From: Balneolaceae bacterium UBA3186
Lineage (GTDB): Bacteria; Bacteroidota; Rhodothermia; Balneolales; Balneolaceae
Length of the DNA: 64,000 nucleotides
Assembly (NCBI GenBank): GCA_002364085.1
Contig: DEXK01000003.1
Span: forward strand, 1-64,000
Direction of reading: 5' to 3'
A program made the position numbers and the translations under genes. The notes under the pieces are model-generated. The model was not told where the DNA came from and searched no databases. It saw only the letters and a list, made by a program, of their open reading frames with translations. Position 1 is the first letter of the stretch; the number at the start of each line of letters is the position of its first letter. Of the stretch, positions 9,650 through 18,596 are shown piece after piece.

Positions 9650-10501
9650 TTACTCATACAACTCAACTGTAGATAAAAGCTTTTTTAAATCTTCGACCTT
9701 TTCTAGCTGTTCTTTGTGTTCGTAACTTTGAATAAGGTTTCTGATAGTTCGAATCAAAATATCCATATCAGATGCCATCTGAAAATACTCAGGTTTTGGA
9801 GCAATATTGTTCTTTTTAAGGAAAAAATAGCATTGATCATAGCTTACAACTGCGCCATTATCATAAGGATCTACTAAAAACTCTTCACGATCTCCGATGT
9901 AGGTAAGCATAAAGTGAATAGGCATATTTATTCCAAAAACCGGAAGGTCTAACCGTCTGGCTATAAACATTACAACCATACTTAATGAAATAGGCAAGCC
10001 TTTACGTCGGTCAATAACAGTATCAATAAAACAATTTGTGGGATTGTGGTAGTCCTGCTGGTCGCCGGTAAAATTCAGATCTTCAAATACAAATTTAAAC
10101 AACTGAGATGCTTTCTTTCGCTCATCCAGTTTATAACGAATACTTGGAGCGACCATTTCTGCAAAATGATCCAATTTATCCTTGTAGTGTTTGGTATCAA
10201 TAGTTGGGTTGCCAAATCTGGAAAGCATGAAAATAATAGATTCCAGATCTTTTCGATTTTTAATACCATTTTCTAAAGCATCAACGAAATCGGTTTGTAG
10301 TCCCTCAAAAGTAAGCGTGTGAATGAGTTCACTAATTCTGGACTTTTCTTCACCTTGTTTTAAATCGATACGATACTCATCCAGAAGAGGCACAACATTT
10401 TCCCCTAATTCTACAAATCGGCGATTTACGGACTCTTGAATAAAAGGGTCTGGATCGTCCATGAGTACCAGTAAAGATTGTATTTCAGATTTTGAAATCA
10501 T
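9650..10501 (-). CDS. SirB1-like transglutaminase-fold protein
   Basis: This protein of about 283 residues has the SirB1/transglutaminase-like core: NPTNCFIDTVIDRRKGLPISLS (Cys region), then FGINMPIHFMLTYIG with the His, and EEFLVDPYDNGAV with the Asp. The upstream half is helical, with HEAT-like pieces. I chose the ATG at 10501 (MISKSE) over one 11 codons upstream because the extra residues are unrelated and hydrophobic. The biochemical function of SirB1 proteins is not established. Confidence 0.85.
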   Translation of the reverse strand: MISKSEIQSLLVLMDDPDPFIQESVNRRFVELGENVVPLLDEYRIDLKQGEEKSRISELIHTLTFEGLQTDFVDALENGIKNRKDLESIIFMLSRFGNPTIDTKHYKDKLDHFAEMVAPSIRYKLDERKKASQLFKFVFEDLNFTGDQQDYHNPTNCFIDTVIDRRKGLPISLSMVVMFIARRLDLPVFGINMPIHFMLTYIGDREEFLVDPYDNGAVVSYDQCYFFLKKNNIAPKPEYFQMASDMDILIRTIRNLIQSYEHKEQLEKVEDLKKLLSTVELYE

Positions 10502-10650
10502 AGAAACAAAGGTAATGATTGATAAATACAACAACCAAGAAAAGCTTTTTTAGACTGTTAGTGAACTTAAGGGCCTAAAAAATTGCTTTTTTTGAAACTA
10601 ATAAGGGTTTTTTGGCTAACAATGTAAACACGCGTACATAAACAGGTTAT

Positions 10651-11964
10651 ATGAAAAATTGGTTAAACTTACTTTCAAAGTACTATCAAAGGATCGTTAA
10701 CAGCATTGCTTTCTATCCAACGATCATTGCTTTGGCCTTTATGGTTTTTTCTATTTTTGTGATGAGGATCGAATTCAATGATCTTGTAATAGAGCTTAAA
10801 AGCAATATTGAGCGGGTTTTGGTACATGATTCCAACAATGCCAGATTGATCTTAGGTACCATTGTAGGAAGCCTTATTTCTTTAATGGTGTTTAGTTTTT
10901 CGATGGTAATGATCGTTCTTAACAGAGCTACTTCTACTTTATCACCAAGAGTAATACCCGGATTGATATCAGATAAATTTCATCAAGTAGTTCTGGGCTT
11001 CTATTTGGGAAGTATCATTTATAGTTTGATCCTGATCGTGAATATTGACGCTCCCGGAGTTGAGTTTTCGGTGCCATCTTTAGGAATTTTTGTAAGTATG
11101 ATACTCGCGATAGTTTGTATGGGTTTGTTCGTGTATTTCATTCATTCCATATCCCAAAAAATTCAGGTGGACTTCATTCTGAATGATATTTACAAGCTCA
11201 CCAAGAAGGAACTAGAAGGAGTGGATCATAGCAATGCTAAAAAAGAATTGCCGAATACTTCTGATTGGATAACATGTCTTGCAAAGGATTCTGGTTATCT
11301 GAAGAAAATCGATGGACCGGGATTAACGGAGTTTTGTAAGAAGCATGATTTCAGACTTAATGTGAAAGTTTCTATCGGATCATTCGTAGTAAAAGAATAT
11401 CCGTTTATTGAGATCAGTAAGGAACTGGATGAAGACGTGATCGATCAATTAAGCTCCTATTTTACACTTTATACAGAAGAGCGGGTTTCTGATCATTATT
11501 TATTCGGCTTTAAACAGATCTCTGAAATTGCAGTAAAGGCGCTAAGTCCGGGAATCAATGATCCGGGAACAGCGGTAAAAGCCATCGATTTATTATCTGA
11601 TCTGTTGACGAAGTTGATGGAAATAGATGAACAAAATTATATCCCGAATTCTAAAGACGAGCCGCTGGTATTTGTTCGTCCTGTTCCATTTAAAGATGTG
11701 ATGTTTCAGATCATTGTACCGATCAGGGAATATGGTAAAAAAGATGTCTCTGTTTTGGTACGACTACTTGACTGCATCAAACATATGATCTATTCAGACA
11801 TACATCAAAAGCGTTTTACTTCTTTATTGATATCATACGTAGAAAACTTTCTCACTTGTTCAGAGGAATACATTGATAACAAATTGGACAAGGAAAGTAT
11901 CAATGATCGTTTGAAAGAAGTGAACGCCTGTCTTGAAAAAGAAAATCAGTTTCAATTACTCTAA
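10651..11964 (+). CDS. DUF2254 membrane protein
   Basis: This 437-residue protein has four predicted transmembrane helices in the first 170 residues and a soluble C-terminal domain. ATSTLSPRVIPGLISDKFHQVVLG and ALSPGINDPGTAVKAIDLL are the hallmark blocks of DUF2254. The function of the family is unknown. The gene stands alone upstream of arginine deiminase. Confidence 0.85.
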   Translation: MKNWLNLLSKYYQRIVNSIAFYPTIIALAFMVFSIFVMRIEFNDLVIELKSNIERVLVHDSNNARLILGTIVGSLISLMVFSFSMVMIVLNRATSTLSPRVIPGLISDKFHQVVLGFYLGSIIYSLILIVNIDAPGVEFSVPSLGIFVSMILAIVCMGLFVYFIHSISQKIQVDFILNDIYKLTKKELEGVDHSNAKKELPNTSDWITCLAKDSGYLKKIDGPGLTEFCKKHDFRLNVKVSIGSFVVKEYPFIEISKELDEDVIDQLSSYFTLYTEERVSDHYLFGFKQISEIAVKALSPGINDPGTAVKAIDLLSDLLTKLMEIDEQNYIPNSKDEPLVFVRPVPFKDVMFQIIVPIREYGKKDVSVLVRLLDCIKHMIYSDIHQKRFTSLLISYVENFLTCSEEYIDNKLDKESINDRLKEVNACLEKENQFQLL

Positions 11965-12039
11965 ACAGTAGAAATAATTGCTCTCCAATTTGATGATTTT
12001 ATCATTAGCTTTATCTGAATTATAAACTCAGCGTATAAA

Positions 12040-13269
12040 ATGAAAATCAACGTTTCTTCCGAAATAGGACACCTCAACGGAGTTATTGTTCACACTCCCG
12101 GACATGAAGTATCATTAGTAAATCCTGAGCTAAAAGATGAACTTCTTTTTGACGATATAATTTTCGAAGAAGATGCCAGAGAAGAGCATTTAGACATGTT
12201 GGATCTCTTTAAAGCGGCAATGCCTAAAGATGGGCAAGTTCTTGAAGTGGTAGATCTTTTTAAAGATTCCATTCAGCAAGAAGATGCAAGAGCATTTTTT
12301 ATTGAACAATTAATCAGGGAGTTTCCTGAAGAAAACCTCAGCGTTATTGAGAAACAACTATTGGCTCTTGATGCTCAGCAACTATTAGAATTTAGCACCC
12401 AAGGTGTGTTGCCGAAAGGAAATAAGTTTTCTCTTTTACCATCTCCAAACCTGCTATTTACTCGCGATCTTGCAGCAGTAGTGGATGACACTATTTTGAT
12501 TTCCAGAGCAGCAACAAGAACTCGTCTTCGGGAATCACTGATGATGGAAACATTGGTTCACTTTAATCCATTGTTCGATTCAGTTAGGGATAACGCAATC
12601 AGAATTTCGGGCAACCAGTCTATTGAAGGTGGAGATGTTCTTGTTGAATCCAAAGATCTTGTTTTGATCGGAATGAGTGAACGTACTTCATTCACCGGAT
12701 TGATGAAGGCGGCAGATGGTTTGCTAAATCATGGAGTGAAAACGGTCTTGGCAGTCGATATTCCAAAACAACGTTCTTCCATGCATTTGGATACTATTTT
12801 TACTTTTGCCAGCAATTCCGAATGTATAGCATTCCCTCCGGCAATAATGGAACAACAGGATAATGTGGTAGCGCTACAGAAAGTAAACGGAGCAATTCAG
12901 GCAGAATCCAGATCGTCATTACAATCTGCTTTAAATGAGTTTTCGAAAAATACCTATGATTTTATCAAATGTGGAGGAGAAGACAGAACCAATCAATTCC
13001 GCGAACAATGGACAGATGGAGCAAATGTTTTTGCACTGGCCCCTGGAGTTATTGTTGGTTATGAACGCAATACCAATACTTTTAACACGCTGGTAGATCA
13101 TGGTTATTCCTATATGACTCAGTTTGAGTTTATAGAAGAATATGGAGAAAAAGGTCTGGATCTGAATCAAGACAACAAAATTGCCGTAAGTTTTCAGGGA
13201 CATGAATTATGTCGGGGTCGTGGCGGCGCCCGATGTATGACGATGCCGATTTCAAGAGAAGAAATTTAA
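12040..13269 (+). CDS. arcA: Arginine deiminase
   Basis: This 409-residue enzyme hydrolyses L-arginine to citrulline and ammonia. Guanidino-group-modifying signatures are intact: TRDLA with D143, GNQSIEGGD with E196, SMHLDTIF with H249, and the catalytic Cys399 in GGARCMTMP. No ornithine carbamoyltransferase, carbamate kinase or arginine/ornithine antiporter lies nearby, so a full fermentative ADI pathway is not shown here. The site-2 protease gene starts about 11 bp after its stop. Confidence 0.92.
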   Translation: MKINVSSEIGHLNGVIVHTPGHEVSLVNPELKDELLFDDIIFEEDAREEHLDMLDLFKAAMPKDGQVLEVVDLFKDSIQQEDARAFFIEQLIREFPEENLSVIEKQLLALDAQQLLEFSTQGVLPKGNKFSLLPSPNLLFTRDLAAVVDDTILISRAATRTRLRESLMMETLVHFNPLFDSVRDNAIRISGNQSIEGGDVLVESKDLVLIGMSERTSFTGLMKAADGLLNHGVKTVLAVDIPKQRSSMHLDTIFTFASNSECIAFPPAIMEQQDNVVALQKVNGAIQAESRSSLQSALNEFSKNTYDFIKCGGEDRTNQFREQWTDGANVFALAPGVIVGYERNTNTFNTLVDHGYSYMTQFEFIEEYGEKGLDLNQDNKIAVSFQGHELCRGRGGARCMTMPISREEI

Positions 13270-13275
13270 AGAGGA
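13270..13275 (+). promoter_or_regulatory. Shine-Dalgarno site deciding a TTG start
   Basis: AGAGGA lies five bases before the TTG at 13281 and just after the arcA stop. Clear Shine-Dalgarno sites are rare in this window, so this one supports the TTG over ATGs inside arcA at 13209 and 13233. Confidence 0.5.
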
Positions 13276-13280
13276 ACTGC

Positions 13281-14507
13281 TTGAGTTACGACGAACATCC
13301 ATCATCTATAGAAACAGATTTCGAAATTCTGTCAAGAAGCGAAGAACCGAAAAATAAACCTGATACAAAAACGATCTTAAAACATCTGGCTTTGTTTGTG
13401 CTTACGTTTATTTCGGTTTCAGTTGTAAGCTCTATTTTTGTTGGTCTGGGGAATGGAATTTCAACTATTGGTCCGTTGGTTTTGCCGGGGACAGAAGATC
13501 TGTTGCGAGGAGCGCTGTTTGCTTCATTGCTTTTGAGTTTCCTTACTTTTCATGAGTTCGGACATTATTTTGCGGCGGTTTATCATAATATAAAAGTGAG
13601 CTTACCATATTATATTCCACTTCCTGTGGGAATTGGAACACTTGGAGCTGTAATTCGGATCAAAGAAAAGATACATCAAACAAAAAAGCTGTTTGATATA
13701 GGAATAGCAGGACCAATTGCAGGATTTATTGTTTCTTTGATCGTATTGATAGTTGGTTTTGCCACGCTTCCTGAACCAAGTCATGTGCAGAATTTCGGAG
13801 GTCACGAAGAATTGAAAGCTTATGTGGCCCAAACCGGAGAATATCCTACAGAGATCTTGTCACAGGATGAAGGAACGGTGCTTATTTTCGGAAATACAAT
13901 TCTCTATGGTTTTCTGGCTTCGCTGTTTGATAACGTTCCGCCACTATGGGAAATGTATCACTATCCGTGGTTGCTGGCAGGATGGTTTGGCTTATTTTTT
14001 ACGGCGCTGAATTTAATGCCGGTTGGTCAGCTGGATGGCGGACATATTCTCTATTCCCTGATAGGCTATAAAAACCACAAAATAGCCGCTCGAATATTCT
14101 ATTCTTTTATCACAATTTTAGCCGGAATTGAGTTGGTTCCTTTTTTCCATGATTTACTTGGGAAATACGACACTTCATTCGGAGCGCTTTCCTGGTTGAT
14201 CTGGGGAATCATGTTGTTTTCGGTAATGCAGATCGCTTTTCAAAAAGAATCGAAATGGGTAAGCACAATGTTTACCACTTCGCTGATCTGTTCAGCGCTT
14301 TATTTGTATGTGATTCAGGGCACTCAGGAAGGTTCGCCTTCTTTAATATGGGGTGTATGGACACTATTCATCACTTTTGTTGTAAAAGTAGAACATCCGC
14401 CAGTCACATTTTACACACCACTTTCTAAAGGAAGAAAAGTGATAGGCTGGCTAAGTATGCTTATATTTATACTCTGTATTAGTTTGAATCCAATATTTAC
14501 ACAATAG
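13281..14507 (+). CDS. Site-2 protease family (M50) membrane metalloprotease
   Basis: This intramembrane zinc metalloprotease has about 408 residues. Several transmembrane helices frame the active site TFHEFGHYF (HExxH, about residues 91-95 from this start) and the second motif NLMPVGQLDGGHIL, whose Asp completes the zinc site. No PDZ domain is visible, so it belongs to the short M50 group. The start is taken as TTG at 13281 because of the AGAGGA site just before it; an ATG at 13209 would overlap arcA by 61 bp. Substrate unknown. Confidence 0.88.
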   Translation: MSYDEHPSSIETDFEILSRSEEPKNKPDTKTILKHLALFVLTFISVSVVSSIFVGLGNGISTIGPLVLPGTEDLLRGALFASLLLSFLTFHEFGHYFAAVYHNIKVSLPYYIPLPVGIGTLGAVIRIKEKIHQTKKLFDIGIAGPIAGFIVSLIVLIVGFATLPEPSHVQNFGGHEELKAYVAQTGEYPTEILSQDEGTVLIFGNTILYGFLASLFDNVPPLWEMYHYPWLLAGWFGLFFTALNLMPVGQLDGGHILYSLIGYKNHKIAARIFYSFITILAGIELVPFFHDLLGKYDTSFGALSWLIWGIMLFSVMQIAFQKESKWVSTMFTTSLICSALYLYVIQGTQEGSPSLIWGVWTLFITFVVKVEHPPVTFYTPLSKGRKVIGWLSMLIFILCISLNPIFTQ

Positions 14508-14512
14508 AACCC

Positions 14513-14938
14513 ATGAAAAAATTATTCATCCTGTTTTTAATAGCCGGATTTGCCGCATGTGCGGAAACCAAAAAAGAAGATATGTCAACCAAATCATTGA
14601 CTGAAAAAGTAGATCTCTTCTTAGAAAATGATCAGTATTCTGATGCCCTTACTTTACTGGAAACTCAGGAAGAAACCGAAGAAGTAATGACATTGAGAGA
14701 AAAAACGCATCTGAACTACGGACTTTTTCTGGAATACCGCGATTCCAACGTAACCAACATGCGTGATAAAATGAATGGAGCTTTGGCTCAATATGTTGAA
14801 GTACTGAAGATCAATCCGGATAACGAAAAAGCGATCAGCGAGATAGAGCAGATTCTGGGAATTTACGCCACTTTTGATAATCGCAGTCCAGACGAAGAAG
14901 TAGCTGAAGATCTCCGCGAACTAGGATTTGAAGTTTAA
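14513..14938 (+). CDS. Small TPR-like lipoprotein
   Basis: This 141-residue protein has a lipoprotein signal peptide (lipobox GFAAC, Cys about residue 16). The mature part is helical with TPR-like spacing (YSDALTLLETQE, ALAQYVEVLKINPDNEKAISEIEQIL). It starts 6 bp after the site-2 protease stop, so the two are probably co-transcribed. No specific function can be named. Confidence 0.75.
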   Translation: MKKLFILFLIAGFAACAETKKEDMSTKSLTEKVDLFLENDQYSDALTLLETQEETEEVMTLREKTHLNYGLFLEYRDSNVTNMRDKMNGALAQYVEVLKINPDNEKAISEIEQILGIYATFDNRSPDEEVAEDLRELGFEV

Positions 14939-14948
14939 AGAAGATGAA

Positions 14949-15040
14949 GTCATCCTGAGGATACTTCCGAAGGATCTGCACAAAGTATTTTCAGCTGAAA
15001 AAAAAAGATGTGAAGATTCTTCGCTATCGCTCTGAATGAC
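14949..15040. repeat. REP-like intergenic repeat (GTCATCC...GAATGAC)
   Basis: The element begins GTCATCCTGAGGA and ends CTCTGAATGAC. The GTCAT/ATGAC ends are inverted, with TCCGAAGGATCT and GATTCTTCGCT inside. This matches a widely dispersed bacterial intergenic repeat type. A half-copy (GTCATCCTGAAC) appears near 15567. Confidence 0.55.
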
Positions 15041-15052
15041 AACAAAAATAAA

Positions 15053-15523
15053 ATGAGTAACAACAACACCCCTACAATACAAAACCGAAAGGCTCGGCAC
15101 GATTATCAGGTTGAAGAAACCTTCGAGGCCGGCATTGTTCTGAAAGGAACAGAGGTGAAGTCTATTCGTCAGGGGAAAGCTTCGTTTACTGATTCCTTTG
15201 CTTTTCTGAAAAACGGGGAAGTGTTTTTAAGGGAGTTGTACATCAAGCCGTATGAGCATGGTTCATATTACAACCACGATCCTAGAAGAGAACGAAAGCT
15301 GTTACTCAACAAAAAAGAAATTCGTCAGCTCGATAAATTGGTGCAGCAAAAAGGGTTTACGCTCGTTCCGTTGAAGCTGTACTTCAAGAGAGGAAATGCC
15401 AAAATTCTGATCGGAGTAGCCAAGGGTAAAAAGAGCTTCGACAAAAGAGACAGCATCAAAGAAAAAGATCTGAAGCGACAACTAGACCGCAACGTAAAAG
15501 GGACGTATAAGGTTAATTTGTAG
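15053..15523 (+). CDS. smpB: SsrA-binding protein SmpB
   Basis: This 156-residue protein is the partner of tmRNA in trans-translation and ribosome rescue. It shows the conserved blocks NRKARHDYQVEETFEAGIVLKGTEVKS, FLRELYIKPY and VPLKLYFKRGNAKI. The basic tail (KGKKSFDKRDSIKEKD) inserts in the ribosomal channel. Length is standard. No tmRNA gene is visible in the window. Confidence 0.96.
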   Translation: MSNNNTPTIQNRKARHDYQVEETFEAGIVLKGTEVKSIRQGKASFTDSFAFLKNGEVFLRELYIKPYEHGSYYNHDPRRERKLLLNKKEIRQLDKLVQQKGFTLVPLKLYFKRGNAKILIGVAKGKKSFDKRDSIKEKDLKRQLDRNVKGTYKVNL

Positions 15524-15732
15524 CAACTACATCCTTGAATATTTTCCAATGAATTAAAGATCTGAGTCATCCTGAACTTGTTCTAAAAAAGCTTCCAACT
15601 AAATCGACCTTTAGAATTATTGGCGAGCCAAGAACGTAATGAAATCGACGGCTCCGAAGGAGCAATCATTACACTCAGGATCATTCTTGAATATGCATCA
15701 AACGAACGAAGACCTTTTGTAATGATTAGTCG

Positions 15733-16122
15733 ATGTAATGGAGTTCGCGCCAATAAATCTTGTCGGGAGTTTTTGGTACTGGCGCCTGTGCTGAGGAAGC
15801 TCAGTAGCGGCACAAAAGTACACAGAGCCAAGGAACTGAATTATATAAAAGGATTAACTTAGCGTAAGGGTATCTACTTTTGTCTTGATACAAAAGTAGC
15901 AAAAGATCAAGCCGAAGTATTTAAGACGGGCTCACTGATCCTACGCTAAATAATCCTAAAGGTCTTCGTTCGATTAGATGCAGTTCTAGACTTTTCACCA
16001 GAAAGGATTATTCTTGCTTCGCAGACGCTTCCCGATCATGTTCTCTTTTCCGTCTTAAATACTAAGGGCGAATTTTTCTGGAACTATCAATACTAAACTG
16101 ACAACGAATTACATAATATCCA
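15733..16122. repeat. Dispersed palindromic repeat, copy 2
   Basis: This is homologous to 1-395. The stem-loop at 15874-15883/15890-15899 is identical to copy 1, and the 14-bp stem at 15916-15929/16050-16063 is also identical. The inner stem at 15949-15957/16004-16012 differs from copy 1 by two compensatory base-pair changes. The bases 15541-15732 to its left carry no convincing gene and may belong to the same element, since copy 1 is cut at that point by the window edge. Confidence 0.8.
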
Positions 16123-16230
16123 CGCCCCCAACTAACGCAAACGTCTCGCTTGTGTGTTTCTTGGAAACTATTCGTCCAAGCATGACGCTTGAACTAGAAG
16201 GGGAATTTGTTTTATTTAACACAATTTTCA

Positions 16231-16265
16231 AAAAACAAAACCCCGCCCTTTCGGACGAGGTTTTC
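16231..16265 (-). terminator. Terminator of RNase P RNA
   Basis: On the minus strand a CCTCGTCC/GGGCGGGG stem with a GAAA loop is followed by TTTTGTTTTTT. It lies just after the 3' end of the RNase P RNA. Confidence 0.85.
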
Positions 16266-16269
16266 ATAT

Positions 16270-16766
16270 TCAACAGGAAAGTCTGTAAGCCGGATTTTGT
16301 TCCTCCGCCAATTGGCAGATTCGGTAATCATTTATCTGGTGCACTCCACCCGATGGCGTCACGACAAGTGGCGTATACCATCTTACATGAGCTTGCACCC
16401 CGCGAGGTTTACCGTGCCTCTTCGGTCGCCCTAAGAGCGGTGAGCTCTTACCTCACCTTTTCACCATCACCCTCAACGCGGAGCGTTGGAAATTCCAATG
16501 TTTAAAACCAAATTTTCAAACAAGCACCAATGTTTTAATATTTAAACATTGTGATTTGTTTGCGTTTTGGAGCTTGTAATTTGAAATTTAACCAGCGCTC
16601 CGCGCTGAAGGCAGTTTGTTTTCTGTTGCACTGTCTGTCTCAGTATCATTCCTGATAAAGAGCCTCTGCTACGCCCGAAGGATCGCAGAGCGCGGTACTT
16701 GTCGGTGTCCGGACTTTCCTCCCAATTATATTGCTATAACTGAGCGATTACCCGACTTTCCTGCTT
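16270..16766 (-). ncRNA. rnpB: RNase P RNA (type A), enlarged
   Basis: This is the catalytic RNA of RNase P, which matures tRNA 5' ends. P1 is a perfect 10-bp pairing of CAGGAAAGTC (16754-16763) with its complement at 16274-16283. Universal blocks are present on the minus strand: GAGGAAAGTCCGGAC (16707-16722), GGTGAAAAGGTGAGGTAAGAGCTCACC, and AATCCGGCTTACAGAC at the 3' end. At about 497 nt it exceeds the usual 350-400 nt; the excess lies at the P12 position (16474-16607). ORFs crossing this region on the plus strand are not genes. Confidence 0.95.
16474..16607. repeat. Paired palindromes expanding RNase P P12
   Basis: Two short palindromes face each other: CAACGC-GGA-GCGTTG (16474-16488) and CAGCGC-TCC-GCGCTG (16593-16607). 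They can also pair with each other. The 100 bp between them is AT-rich and itself partly self-complementary (for example, ATGTTTAAA and TTTAAACAT). Confidence 0.65.
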
Positions 16767-16818
16767 AAAGGTAAGATTTTTTTAGATGAGCTGATATCTT
16801 AAATAGATTGGGAATTAA

Positions 16819-16864
16819 ATCTCCCTTCGAAGGGAGATGAACATCCAAACAGTTCTTTGGATGT
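16819..16864. repeat. Two intergenic hairpins
   Basis: A perfect 20-bp palindrome (ATCTCCCTTCGAAGGGAGAT, 16819-16838) is followed by ACATCCAAA/TTTGGATGT (16841-16849/16856-16864). They lie after thiN and before rnpB on the minus strand. No T run follows, so this is more likely a dispersed repeat than a terminator. Confidence 0.5.
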
Positions 16865-16898
16865 TCCGAGGGATGCCCGAATCTTAGCTAATATTTAA

Positions 16899-17528
16899 TC
16901 ACTTTATCTTACTCCCATCCCCAATAAACACCGCTAATTTTCCGGAAGAAAACTCAAGTGTAACGGGAGAAGCAGTAACGGTATTAGAAGTGGCATCCTG
17001 AACGCCGGGCTCCAAACGTACATTATTCAGTGGATAAAGAACTCCTGAAGAGATGAAATTCTCTACAAAGCCTGATACAGGAAAAAAAGAAATGGTAGTA
17101 TTTATTGGAATATCTTTTTCAAAAGGAGAATCAACTAAAAAAGTTTTGCCGTAATCATCTTCAAAAACCAAAGACTCAAACCGGTCATGAAACTCCACCA
17201 ACGAAGAAAGATTCTTTTGCTGATGATCGATGCGTTTTCCCAAAGCTCCCAGAACAGTACAGCTTGTAGCGCCCTTTTTAAGCGCATAATTCAACGCTTT
17301 ATCAAGGTCGGTGCTGTTTTGGTCGTCTAGTTTTAATACTTCAATATTTTCATGATTGGTGTATTTGAAACTATCTAGATCTCCGAGAACGATATCCGGT
17401 GTGAAACCATAACCAAGAAAAACATGCCCTCCGCTGTCTGCGCCAATTTGGAGGTCGGCTTTTTTGATGCGGTTTTCCAATAAAGCTTTGGTTGGAGGGG
17501 TTCCTCCGCAAATGATAAGTGCGTGCAT
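16899..17528 (-). CDS. thiN: Thiamine pyrophosphokinase
   Basis: This protein of about 209 residues transfers pyrophosphate from ATP to thiamine. It shows the family blocks ALIICGGTPP, IGADSGG, PDIVLGDLDSF and DQNSTDLDKALNYAL, then TVLGALGKRIDHQQKN, and a C-terminal thiamin-binding beta domain. The start is set at ATG 17528 (MHALIICGG); an upstream ATG would add 27 unrelated residues. It is divergent from nrnA, with 93 bp between them. Confidence 0.9.
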   Translation of the reverse strand: MHALIICGGTPPTKALLENRIKKADLQIGADSGGHVFLGYGFTPDIVLGDLDSFKYTNHENIEVLKLDDQNSTDLDKALNYALKKGATSCTVLGALGKRIDHQQKNLSSLVEFHDRFESLVFEDDYGKTFLVDSPFEKDIPINTTISFFPVSGFVENFISSGVLYPLNNVRLEPGVQDATSNTVTASPVTLEFSSGKLAVFIGDGSKIK

Positions 17529-17621
17529 ATATTTTTGATGTAAAACTCGAAAAAAATCACCCCAAAAAGAAATGGAATTCTGGCTATATACATCTATTTT
17601 GGCGTTCAAAAAGAAAATTCT

Positions 17622-18593
17622 ATGTTTGAAAAGCTAATTCCGGAATTATTATCTCATAAAAAGATCGGAGTTTTTTCTCATGTCAGGCCGGACGGTGATT
17701 GTTTGGGTTCACAAGTTGCACTTTGTCTGTGGTTAGAAAAAAACGGGGTGGCGTCAATAGCCTTCAATGAAGACGAGGTAAGTAAGAATATGGAGTGGCT
17801 TACAGAATTTAAAAAGATCGAAAAACCCGATCTCTCTGATCTGAAAGAGTTTGATGCTTTTGCGTTTGTAGATGGAAACGCGTTACATCGGTTTGGTAAA
17901 ACAGCGGAAAAACTTACAGAGCTGGGGAAACCACTATACATGATCGATCATCATCCACAACCAGAAGAAATTTTCAAAGAGTTTGTCTCAAAAACGGATG
18001 CTTCTTCAACATGTGAATTGCTTTATAATTTATATGAAGAGCACGATATTTCTCAGATTGATCAACAATCGGCAAAAGCAATGTACGTGGGTATTGTAAC
18101 TGATACCGGTTCTTTTCAGTTTGATAGTGTGAAGCCGGGCACAATGAAAGCCGCCGCGAGTTTACTGGAATTCGGACATTTCACTCCGGATGAAGTGGTT
18201 CAAAAAGTATATTCTTCAAAACCCATGAAGCAGATCAAGTTATTGGGTTTGGCTTTGGAAACCATTTCTTTGCATGAGAACCAACAAATAGCGACTATGT
18301 ACGTTACAAAAGCTATGTTTCAGGAAACCGGCACTTCAAATGAAGATACGGAAGGATTTGTAGCATATCCGTTAAGTATAGAGGGGGTAAAAGCATGTAT
18401 TTTCTTTCGTGAAGATGAAGATCGCATTAAATTAAGCCTGCGTTCACAAAGCGACATTGATGTAAATAAATGGGCACGTGAGCTAAATGGAGGCGGTCAT
18501 AAAAAAGCAGCCGGAGCCTGGTATGATGGTAACATGGAATCAGCGATACAAAATGTTATCAGAATTGGAAGAAAACAATGGATTAACGATTAG
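17622..18593 (+). CDS. nrnA: NrnA-type DHH phosphoesterase (oligoribonuclease/pAp phosphatase)
   Basis: This 323-residue DHH/DHHA1 phosphoesterase degrades nanoRNAs and dephosphorylates 3'-phosphoadenosine 5'-phosphate. The N-terminal DHH domain has HVRPDGDCLGSQ, FVDGN and MIDHHPQ; the C-terminal DHHA1 domain ends in the RNA-binding loop ELNGGGHKKAAGA. The HtrA-like gene starts 4 bp after its stop, so they form one operon. Confidence 0.9.
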   Translation: MFEKLIPELLSHKKIGVFSHVRPDGDCLGSQVALCLWLEKNGVASIAFNEDEVSKNMEWLTEFKKIEKPDLSDLKEFDAFAFVDGNALHRFGKTAEKLTELGKPLYMIDHHPQPEEIFKEFVSKTDASSTCELLYNLYEEHDISQIDQQSAKAMYVGIVTDTGSFQFDSVKPGTMKAAASLLEFGHFTPDEVVQKVYSSKPMKQIKLLGLALETISLHENQQIATMYVTKAMFQETGTSNEDTEGFVAYPLSIEGVKACIFFREDEDRIKLSLRSQSDIDVNKWARELNGGGHKKAAGAWYDGNMESAIQNVIRIGRKQWIND

Positions 18594-18596
18594 GGA

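Noticed and set aside
15583..15862. Overlapping ORFs of about 80 residues on both strands
   Set aside because: They lie in the dispersed repeat, lack family resemblance, and the matching frame in copy 1 is not preserved.
16152..16505. 117-residue plus-strand ORF
   Set aside because: It lies antisense to RNase P RNA and its terminator; the reading frame is a by-product of the structured RNA.
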